From contig CAZDYQ010000002.1 in NCBI GenBank assembly GCA_964509685.1, positions 1-64,000 of the forward strand: a stretch of DNA of 64,000 nucleotides. The letters are read 5' to 3'. The notes below the pieces were generated by a model. The model was not told the origin of the DNA, did no database searches, and saw only the letters and a list, made by a program, of their open reading frames with translations. Every line of letters begins with the position of its first letter. Within the stretch, counting starts at the first letter, position 1. Origin of the DNA: JAMLIN01 sp964509685 (GTDB lineage: Bacteria; Pseudomonadota; Gammaproteobacteria; Burkholderiales; Burkholderiaceae_E). Both the position numbers and the translations under genes were made by a program. This document shows, piece after piece, positions 57,637 to 64,000 of this stretch.

Positions 57637-58782
57637 ATGCATTCCCTCGACAAGGACTATCCCCAGCTGCTGCTCGCGAGTCGCGACGGCCCCTGCCTGT
57701 CGCTCTACCAGCCGACGCATCGCGCCTTCCCCGAGCGCCAGCAGGATCCCATCCGCTACCGCAACCTGCTGAAGGACCTCGAGCAGTCCCTGCTGAAGCG
57801 ATATCCGGGCGGCGACGTGGCTCCCCTGCTCGCGCCGCTGCGGGAGCTCGCCGAGGATGCCGAATTCTGGAACCGCCCCGCGGACGGCCTCGCCGTCCTG
57901 CGGTCGAAGGACCTCTTTCGCGTCTATCGCCTCCAGCGACCGGTGGCCCCCCTCGCCGTGGCGGCCGACAGCTTCCACACCAAGCCCCTGATGCGCATCG
58001 TGCAGTCCGCCGATCGCTACCAGGTCCTCGGCCTCGATCGCCGCAAGGCGCGCCTGTTCGAGGGCAACCGGGACGGCCTGGAGGAGATCCCGCTGGCGAG
58101 CGAGGTGTCCGCCACGATCGAGGAGGCGCTCGACCGGGACATCGAGCGCGAGCGCGCCACGCGCTTCCATGGCCGGGCGGGCAGCGAGGCGACCGCGCGC
58201 CAGGGCACCGACGTCCGGCAGGACTATCTCGAGGCCGAGGTCGAGGCGTTCTTTCGCGCCGTGGACCGCGGGGTGACGGAACATCATTCGCGCCCGAGCG
58301 GCATGCCGCTCATCCTGATGGCGCTGCCGGAGCACCAGGCGCGCTTTCGCCGGATCAGCGACAACCCTGCCCTGCTTCCGGCGGGCATCGAGCGCGATCC
58401 CGACTCGCTCACGCCCCAGGCGCTTCGAACCGAGGCCTGGACGCTGGTCCAGCCGCGCTACCTGGAACGGCTCGCCGGCCTCGTCGACCGCTATCGCGCA
58501 GCCCATGCCAGGGGCCAGGCCACCGACCAGCTTCCGGATGCCGCGCGCGCCGCGGTGGACGGCCGCATCGCATGCCTGCTGCTCGAGGCGGACCGCCAGC
58601 AGGCGGGGCGCCTCGTGCTCGAGACGGGCTCGATCGTTCCCGGCGACATCGACAACCCGCATCTCGACGACCTGTTCGACGACATCGGCGAACAGGTCCT
58701 GCGGACCAGCGGCGAGGTGATCATCGTGCCGGCCGAGTCCATGCCGACCGACACCGGGCTCGCGGCGACCTACCGGTTCTGA
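57637..58782 (+). CDS. baeRF-family protein (bacterial archaeo-eukaryotic release factor-like)
   Basis: 381 residues. The N-terminal segment (LLLASRDGPCLSLYQPTHR), the middle PLMRIVQSADRYQVLGLDRRKARLFEGN, and the LFDDIGEQVLRTSGEVIIV C-terminal block follow the bacterial eRF1-like (baeRF) families. Such proteins are thought to act on ribosomes, probably in stress or hibernation, but no function is established here. The start at 57637 (MHSLDKDY) has GGAGG 8 bases upstream; an ATG 15 bases earlier is disfavoured. Convergent with fliE, whose stop is 28 bases away. Confidence 0.75.
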   Translation: MHSLDKDYPQLLLASRDGPCLSLYQPTHRAFPERQQDPIRYRNLLKDLEQSLLKRYPGGDVAPLLAPLRELAEDAEFWNRPADGLAVLRSKDLFRVYRLQRPVAPLAVAADSFHTKPLMRIVQSADRYQVLGLDRRKARLFEGNRDGLEEIPLASEVSATIEEALDRDIERERATRFHGRAGSEATARQGTDVRQDYLEAEVEAFFRAVDRGVTEHHSRPSGMPLILMALPEHQARFRRISDNPALLPAGIERDPDSLTPQALRTEAWTLVQPRYLERLAGLVDRYRAAHARGQATDQLPDAARAAVDGRIACLLLEADRQQAGRLVLETGSIVPGDIDNPHLDDLFDDIGEQVLRTSGEVIIVPAESMPTDTGLAATYRF

Positions 58783-58810
58783 GCCCGGCCGCCGACGGGC
58801 AGGTCCGCGC

Positions 58811-59131
58811 CTACACCTGCATGTTCATGATGTCGGTGTAGGCCGCCACCAGCCGGTTGCGCACCGTGAGGGCGGCCTGGAAGGAGACCTGGGCCTTCTG
58901 CATGGAGGCCATCGTCTCTTCCAGGCTGACCGAGGGGTCGCCGCCCTGGTAGGCCTTGATCATGGCCGTGGTCTCGTTCTGGACCTGGCTCACCGACTTG
59001 AGGGCATCGTTCAGGGCCGTGCCGAAGCTCGCCTGCCCCGCGCCAGGCTGGGACTGGCGCAGGGCCTGGGCCTGGTTCCGTGACGCCGCCTGCAGCGCCT
59101 GCTGGAGCGCGCCTAGTGATCCGATTTCCAT
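58811..59131 (-). CDS. fliE: flagellar hook-basal body complex protein FliE
   Basis: 106 residues; links the MS ring to the proximal rod. Conserved C-terminal block (SLEETMASMQKAQVSFQAALTVRNRLVAAYTDIMNMQV). Divergent from fliF across a 164-bp region, an arrangement seen in many flagellar clusters. Confidence 0.95.
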   Translation of the reverse strand: MEIGSLGALQQALQAASRNQAQALRQSQPGAGQASFGTALNDALKSVSQVQNETTAMIKAYQGGDPSVSLEETMASMQKAQVSFQAALTVRNRLVAAYTDIMNMQV

Positions 59132-59234
59132 GGTCGATGCTCCCTGGAGGGCATGGCGGCATTGTTGCAGCCGGCGCCCGGGGAGGGCCCGGAATAAGCG
59201 GGGCGCGGCGCCGCTAATTCGGGGCTTCGGGCCC

Positions 59235-59242
59235 TAAAGTTT
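59235..59242 (+). promoter_or_regulatory. isolated sigma-28-type -35 block (TAAAGTTT) upstream of fliF
   Basis: Identical to the FliA -35 consensus, but the expected -10 at 59254-59261 reads GTCTCGAC and does not match GCCGATAA. It may be a relic or belong to another activator-dependent promoter in the fliE-fliF control region. Confidence 0.3.
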
Positions 59243-59295
59243 TCCGCAGAATCGTCTCGACCCGCCAAGGAACACGGAACCGAGACGAAGACGCG

Positions 59296-60942
59296 ATGGA
59301 CACATCCCTTTCCGCACCGGCCGCCGGCACCTCCCCGCTCGGCGGCCTCGCCGCCCTGCCGGTCCGCCAGCTGCTGGTCCTGGTGTTCGGCATCGCAGCG
59401 CTGGCCGCGGTGATCGCGGCCGCCTTCCTGTACTCGAAGGAGAGCGACTACCGGGTCCTCTTCGCCAACCTGGAGGACCGCGACGGCGGCGCGGTCGTGG
59501 CCGCCCTCACCCAGCTCGACGTGCCCTACCGATTCGCCGCCGGCGGCGGCGCGATCCTGGTACCGGCCGACCGGGTGCACGACGTGCGCCTGAAGCTCGC
59601 GGGCCAGGGGCTGCCGCGCGGCGGCACCGTCGGCTTCGAGATCCTCGACAGCCAGAAACTGGGCATGACCCAGTTCCAGGAGCGCCTGAACTTCCAGCGC
59701 GGGCTGGAGGGCGAGCTCGCGCGTTCGATCCAGTCGCTCGCCGCGGTGCGCTCCGCGCGCGTACACCTCGCCATGCCCAACAACACCGGCTTCGTGCGCA
59801 AGCGCCAGCTCCCGTCGGCATCCGTCCTGCTCAACCTGCACCCGGGCCGGGTGCTCGAGCGCGGCCAGGTCGCCGGCATCGTGAACCTCGTGGCGGCATC
59901 GGTGCCCGAGCTCACCCCGAGCCGGGTCAGCGTCATCGACCAGGACGGGATGCTGCTCTCGAACCGCGACGCCGCCGACCACGGGCTCGATTCCGCCCAG
60001 CTCGACTACGCGCGCCGCATCGAAGCCAGCTACATCGATCGGATCGTGGGCATCCTCGAGCCGATCGTCGGCAAGGGCAACGTGCGCGCCCAGGTGACGG
60101 CCGAAATCGACTTCACGCAGCAGGAATCGACCGCCGAGCTCTATCGTCCGAACCAGAACGGCGAGCCGGCCGCGATCCGCAGCCAGCAGGTGAGCATCGA
60201 TCCCGCACCCGGCGCGGCCACGGCGCAGGGCATCCCGGGCGCCCTCAGCAACCAGCCGCCCGCGGCGGCCAGCGCCCCGGCCAACGGGCCCGCGCAGGAA
60301 ACCGGCGCCGGCGCCCCCGAAGGTGCCGCGGCCGCTGGCCTCGCGCGTCGCGATTCGGTCACGAACTACGAGGTCGACAAGACGATCCGGGTGACCCGCA
60401 GCCCGACCGGCACCGTGAAGCGGCTCGCCGCCGCGGTCCTGATCGACTACCGGCACGGCGTCGATGCGGAGGGCAACCAGACGCAGGAGGCCCTCACGGC
60501 CGCCGAGCTCGAGAGCATCAACGCCCTGGTGCGCGAGGCGATCGGCTTCTCCGAGGCGCGAGGCGATTCGCTCAGCGTGCTGAATACGCCGTTCACCCGC
60601 GAGGAACTGCCGCCGCTGCCCGAGGTGCCACTCTGGAAGGATCCGCAGGTCATCGACACCGCGCGCGAGTTCGGCAAGCACATCGGCTTGCTGCTGCTGG
60701 GCCTCGCCACGATCCTGATGGTCATCCGCCCCGCGCTGCGAAGCCTGCGCTCGGCCAACCAGGCGAGCCCGGCGTCCCGCGTGCAGCAGGTCGTGGCCGA
60801 CGATGTGGCGCTCCCGACGCCGGAATCGAAGCCGGCGCTCGGCGCGACGCCCAATGCCGATGTCCTGCAGCTCGCGCGCGAGAATCCCGGCACCGTGGCG
60901 AGCGTGATCCGCAGCTGGGTTGCCACCGAGGAGCGCCACTAG
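59296..60942 (+). CDS. fliF: flagellar MS-ring protein FliF
   Basis: 548 residues. First membrane helix near residue 30 (LLVLVFGIAALAAVIAAAFLY), periplasmic ring-building motifs (YRVLFANLEDRDGGAVVAAL, VARVHLAMP-like SARVHLAMPNN, GMTQFQERLNFQRGLEGELARSIQSL), and a second helix near 465-485 (HIGLLLLGLATILMVIRP). The C-terminal tail binds FliG. First gene of fliFGHI; it ends 2 bases before fliG. Confidence 0.97.
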   Translation: MDTSLSAPAAGTSPLGGLAALPVRQLLVLVFGIAALAAVIAAAFLYSKESDYRVLFANLEDRDGGAVVAALTQLDVPYRFAAGGGAILVPADRVHDVRLKLAGQGLPRGGTVGFEILDSQKLGMTQFQERLNFQRGLEGELARSIQSLAAVRSARVHLAMPNNTGFVRKRQLPSASVLLNLHPGRVLERGQVAGIVNLVAASVPELTPSRVSVIDQDGMLLSNRDAADHGLDSAQLDYARRIEASYIDRIVGILEPIVGKGNVRAQVTAEIDFTQQESTAELYRPNQNGEPAAIRSQQVSIDPAPGAATAQGIPGALSNQPPAAASAPANGPAQETGAGAPEGAAAAGLARRDSVTNYEVDKTIRVTRSPTGTVKRLAAAVLIDYRHGVDAEGNQTQEALTAAELESINALVREAIGFSEARGDSLSVLNTPFTREELPPLPEVPLWKDPQVIDTAREFGKHIGLLLLGLATILMVIRPALRSLRSANQASPASRVQQVVADDVALPTPESKPALGATPNADVLQLARENPGTVASVIRSWVATEERH

Positions 60943-60944
60943 CC

Positions 60945-61937
60945 ATGAGCGACGAGGGGATCAACGACGCCGCCGTCCTCCTGCTCGCGATGGGGGCGGA
61001 CGCCGCATCGCAGGTGTTCAAGCACCTCACGCCCAAGGAGGCGCAGCGCCTCGGCGAGGCGATGGCGCAGATGAAGACCACCCGGCGCGACCGCGTCGAG
61101 GCCGTCCTCGAGCGGTTCAGGGCCGATGCGGAGGCCAACAGCCAGCTCGTCGAGAACACGGACGAGTACGTGCGCGCGGTACTGACCCAGGCGCTTGGCG
61201 AGGAGAAGGCCGGCCTGCTCATCGACCGCATCCTGCAGGGCGGCGATGTCTCGGGCATCGAAAGCCTCAAGTGGATGGACGCAGCCTCCGTTGCGGAGCT
61301 CGTACGCCACGAGCATCCCCAGATCGTGGCGTCCATCGTCGTGCATCTCGAGCGCGACCATGCGTCCGAGGTATTGCAGCACCTGCCCGAACGCATGCGG
61401 GCGGACATCATGTATCGCATCGCGACGCTCGAGGGCATACAGCCGACAGCCCTGCGCGAACTCAACGAAGTCCTCGGCAAGCTGCTGAGCGGGACCGACC
61501 GGCTGAAGCGCACGAAGCTGGGCGGCACCAAGTCGGCCGCCGAGATCCTGAACTTCCTGGGCGGCGGCGCCGACGCCCAGGTGCTCGAGTGGATCCGCGA
61601 CCAGGACCCGGACATCGCCCAGAAGATCATGGACCAGATGTTCACCTTCGAGGACCTGCTGCAGGTGGACGACCGCGGCATCCAGGCCCTGCTCCGGGAA
61701 ATCCAGAGCGATGCGCTCGTCATCGCACTGAAGGGAGCGGAACCCGAGCTGCGCGAGAAGATCTTCCGCAACATGAGCACGCGCGCCGCCGAGGCGCTGC
61801 GCGAGGACCTCGAGGCGAAGGGCCCGGTGAAGCTCTCCGAGGTCGAGGCCGAGCAGCGCGAGATCCTGAAGACGGTCCGCCGCCTCGTCGACGAAGGACA
61901 GATGACGATCGGTACCGGCTCGGAAGCCTATGTCTAG
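60945..61937 (+). CDS. fliG: flagellar motor switch protein FliG
   Basis: 330 residues, normal length. Middle domain (GGDVSGIESLKWMDAASVAELVRHEHPQIVASIVVHLERDHASEVLQHLPERMRADI) and the C-terminal torque helix with charged residues (DDRGIQALLREIQSDALVIALKGAEPELREKIFRNMSTRAAEALREDLEAKGPV). Starts 2 bases after fliF and overlaps fliH by 8 bases. Confidence 0.97.
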   Translation: MSDEGINDAAVLLLAMGADAASQVFKHLTPKEAQRLGEAMAQMKTTRRDRVEAVLERFRADAEANSQLVENTDEYVRAVLTQALGEEKAGLLIDRILQGGDVSGIESLKWMDAASVAELVRHEHPQIVASIVVHLERDHASEVLQHLPERMRADIMYRIATLEGIQPTALRELNEVLGKLLSGTDRLKRTKLGGTKSAAEILNFLGGGADAQVLEWIRDQDPDIAQKIMDQMFTFEDLLQVDDRGIQALLREIQSDALVIALKGAEPELREKIFRNMSTRAAEALREDLEAKGPVKLSEVEAEQREILKTVRRLVDEGQMTIGTGSEAYV

Positions 61938-62613
61938 CCGGATCATCGCGGCCGATCGGCTCGGCTCGGTCCTGCCGTTCCGCCTCGCCGTCCTCGGTCG
62001 CGAAGCCGCGATGCCGGCCTCGTCGGCCGCCGTCGAGACGCCGCAGGAGTCGCTCGAGGCGGTCCGGGCGGCGGCCTTCGAGGAGGGCCGCCGGCAGGGA
62101 CGGGAGGAGGGGCTCGCGGAAGCGGCCCGAGCGCGCGAGGAGGAAGAACGGGCCAGCGCCGGTTCGCTCGCGCAACGCGTCGAGGCGATCGTCACCGACT
62201 TCGACCAGTCACTCGCAGCGCTCGAGGAGTCGCTTGCCAACCGGATGCTCGGGCTGTCGCTGCAGATGGCCGCCCAGGTGGTGCGCACGCATGTCGACAC
62301 GCGGCCCGATGCGGTCCTGCCGCCATTGAGGGAGGCGATCGCCGATGTGCTCGCCGAGGCGCGGCGGATCGTACTGCGCATCGCGCCGGCCGACGAAGCC
62401 GTCGTGCGCGAGGCGCTCGGTGAACTCGTCGCGAACGGTCGCTGCGACTTGCGCGTGGACATGTCCGTGCGCCCGGGCGGCTGCCTCGTCGACTCCCCGA
62501 TGGCGGCGATCGATGCCACCCTCGAGACGCGTTGGCGCCACGTGCTGGCCGCGATCGGCGAGGGCGCCCCCGAGCAGCTCGGCGATGCCCCGGAGTTCCG
62601 CGTCGATGACTGA
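61930..62613 (+). CDS. fliH: flagellar assembly protein FliH
   Basis: 227 residues; peripheral stalk of the export ATPase, inhibits FliI until docked. GxxxG-like charged helix (AAFEEGRRQGREEGLAEAARAREEEERA) followed by a globular region (LGLSLQMAAQVVRTHVDTRPD, CDLRVDMSVRPGGCLVDSP). Overlaps fliG by 8 and fliI by 8 bases. Confidence 0.94.
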   Translation: MSSRIIAADRLGSVLPFRLAVLGREAAMPASSAAVETPQESLEAVRAAAFEEGRRQGREEGLAEAARAREEEERASAGSLAQRVEAIVTDFDQSLAALEESLANRMLGLSLQMAAQVVRTHVDTRPDAVLPPLREAIADVLAEARRIVLRIAPADEAVVREALGELVANGRCDLRVDMSVRPGGCLVDSPMAAIDATLETRWRHVLAAIGEGAPEQLGDAPEFRVDD

Positions 62614-64000
62614 GCGCTTCGCCTCGCCCCTGCGACGGGATGCGGCGCGCTGGTCGCGCTGGTTCGACAATCTCGACGAGATGCTCCGGTCCGCCCGGCC
62701 GATCCGCCAGGAAGGAAGGCTCGCGCGTGCCGCCGGGCTCGTCGTGGAGGCGACCGGCCTCAAGCTGCCGCTCGGCAGCGTCTGCGTGATCGAGCCCGAG
62801 CATCATGCCGGCGGTCCCGGCGGCGGCGTCGAGGCCGAGGTGGTCGGCTTCGGCGAGGACCGGCTGCTCCTGATGCCGGCCACGCCGACGCTCGGCCTTT
62901 CCCCTGGGGCGATCGTGCGGCCGCTGGAGCGCCCCGTGCGCGCGCCCACGCTCGGGCATCCCTCGCATCCCTGGCGCCGCGCGACCGACCGGATGCGGCG
63001 GCTGCCCATGGGCCCGGGACTGCTCGGCCGAGTGCTCGATGCGCGGGGCCGGCCCCTGGACGGCCTCGGCCCCATCCTGCGCGCCGAAGCCTTGCCCATC
63101 CATGCGCGTCCGATCAACGCGATGGAGCGCGACCCGATCCGGGAGCCCCTCGATACCGGTGTACGGGCGATCAACGCGATGCTCACCGTGGGACGCGGCC
63201 AGCGCCTCGGCCTGTTCGCCGGCCCGGGCGTGGGCAAGAGCGTTCTCCTGGGCATGATGGCGCGCTATACCCGCGCGGACGTCATCGTGGTCGGGCTCGT
63301 GGGCGAGCGCGGCCGCGAGGTCAAGGAGTTCCTCGAGGACATCCTGGGCGACGAGGGCCGTCGGCGCTCGGTCGTGGTGGCGGCCCCGGCGGACGAGCCG
63401 CCGCTCCTCCGGATGCAGGCCGCCAACTACGCGACCGCGATCGCCGAGCATTTTCGCGACGAGGGCAAGCACGTGCTCCTGCTCATGGATTCGCTCACGC
63501 GCTTCGCAATGGCGGCTCGCGAGGTCGCGCTCGCGATCGGCGAACCGCCCGCGACCAAGGGCTACCCGCCTTCCGTCTTCGCCCGGCTGCCGCAGCTCGT
63601 CGAACGCAGCGGCAACGGCCCGCGCGGCGGCGGATCGATCACCGCCTTCTACACCGTGCTCACCGAGGGCGAGGACGCGAACGACCCCGTCGGCGAAGCC
63701 GCCCGCTCGTTCCTCGACGGGCACTTCGTCCTCTCGCGGCGGCTCGCGGAGGCCGGTCACTTCCCGGCGATCGACATCGAGCAGTCCATCTCGCGCGTCG
63801 CCACCGCCGTCACCGACCCGCACCACCAGGCGCTGGCCCGCGCCGTACGCGGCGCATGGGCCACCTACCAGCAGAATCGCGACCTGATCGCGGTGGGCGC
63901 CTACATGCCCGGATCGGACCCGGAGATCGACCGCGCCATCTCGGTGGCGCCCGCAATCGGGCGCTTCCTGCGCCAGGACCGCTCGGCGCAGTGCGACTTC
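62606..64000 (+). CDS. fliI: flagellar export ATPase FliI (partial, C-terminus beyond the window)
   Basis: 465 residues visible of an expected 450-490, so only the end is missing. F1-beta-like fold with Walker A GLFAGPGVGKSVLLG around residues 203-217, the VGLVGERGREVKEFLEDILG segment with its catalytic-site glutamate, Walker B HVLLLMDSLTRFAMAAREVALAIGEPPATKGYPPSVFARLPQLVERSG, and GGGSITAFYTVLTEGEDANDPV. The ATG at 62606 overlaps fliH. Proton-gradient export partner. Confidence 0.96.
   Translation, partial: MTERFASPLRRDAARWSRWFDNLDEMLRSARPIRQEGRLARAAGLVVEATGLKLPLGSVCVIEPEHHAGGPGGGVEAEVVGFGEDRLLLMPATPTLGLSPGAIVRPLERPVRAPTLGHPSHPWRRATDRMRRLPMGPGLLGRVLDARGRPLDGLGPILRAEALPIHARPINAMERDPIREPLDTGVRAINAMLTVGRGQRLGLFAGPGVGKSVLLGMMARYTRADVIVVGLVGERGREVKEFLEDILGDEGRRRSVVVAAPADEPPLLRMQAANYATAIAEHFRDEGKHVLLLMDSLTRFAMAAREVALAIGEPPATKGYPPSVFARLPQLVERSGNGPRGGGSITAFYTVLTEGEDANDPVGEAARSFLDGHFVLSRRLAEAGHFPAIDIEQSISRVATAVTDPHHQALARAVRGAWATYQQNRDLIAVGAYMPGSDPEIDRAISVAPAIGRFLRQDRSAQCDF

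Noticed and set aside
59235..59261. TAAAGTTT upstream of fliF as a complete sigma-28 promoter
   Set aside because: The bases at the expected -10 (GTCTCGAC) do not match; kept only as an isolated -35-like block.

Overview
The window is GC-rich chromosomal DNA of a motile betaproteobacterium. Evidence for this: the FlhDC master regulator together with sigma-28 (no sigma-54/FleQ system), the block flhDC-motAB-cheYZ-flhBA-flhF-fliA, the aat-bpt-pyrD operon, a PhaP phasin (polyhydroxyalkanoate granules) and an initiator tRNA upstream of rimP-nusA-infB. Genus cannot be fixed from the sequence. Coding density is very high. I see no insertion sequence, prophage, integrase or CRISPR array, so this is core rather than accessory DNA.

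Region 1 (1-8.9 kb, minus strand) is an information-processing block: tRNA-fMet, scpB, rluB, then rimP-nusA-infB-rbfA-truB (truB runs off the left edge). A perfect TATAAT lies upstream of rimP, followed by a leader of about 280 nt that ends in an attenuator-like hairpin just before the rimP ribosome binding site.

Region 2 (9-25.9 kb) is housekeeping: a zinc-ribbon Nudix hydrolase, the overlapping operon aat-bpt-pyrD (N-degron aminoacyltransferases and pyrimidine synthesis), an IclR-type regulator with its own promoter and a 16-bp palindrome at the expected transcription start, a PBP7-like peptidase, phasin with promoter, palindrome and terminator, a molybdopterin-binding-domain protein, gamma-glutamyltransferase, an EI24/CysZ-like membrane protein, a small orphan protein, hrpA and argA diverging from a 22-bp gap, yggX and rpiA.

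Region 3 (26-64 kb) is an almost complete flagellar supercluster. On the minus strand are flgBCDEFGHIJKL plus an HDOD protein, then fliA with a chemoreceptor, then flhBAF and a degenerate flhG, then motAB-cheYZ, then flhDC. On the plus strand are flgAMN, two flagellin genes, fliD-fliS-fliT-ycgR, two non-flagellar genes (a duplicated-domain protein of unknown function and a baeRF-family protein) and fliFGHI (fliI runs off the right edge); fliE faces fliF. At least six sites fit sigma-28 promoters of the form TAAAG or TCAAG, 8-11-8 spacing, GCCGATA: upstream of flgA, flgM, motA, fliC1, fliD and fliS.

The cascade can be read directly. FlhDC is the class I regulator, the flg/fli/flh genes build the basal body and export gate, FliA drives late genes, and FlgM (itself behind a sigma-28 promoter) holds FliA until the hook is finished. 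Points that stand out are an FlhG homologue that keeps the FlhF-activating N-terminus but lacks the ATPase P-loop, two flagellin genes sharing 688 identical bases, absence of cheA/cheW/cheR/cheB from the cluster, overlapping TTCCTA palindromes in the flhD-fliC1 control region, and the two unexpected genes between ycgR and fliE.
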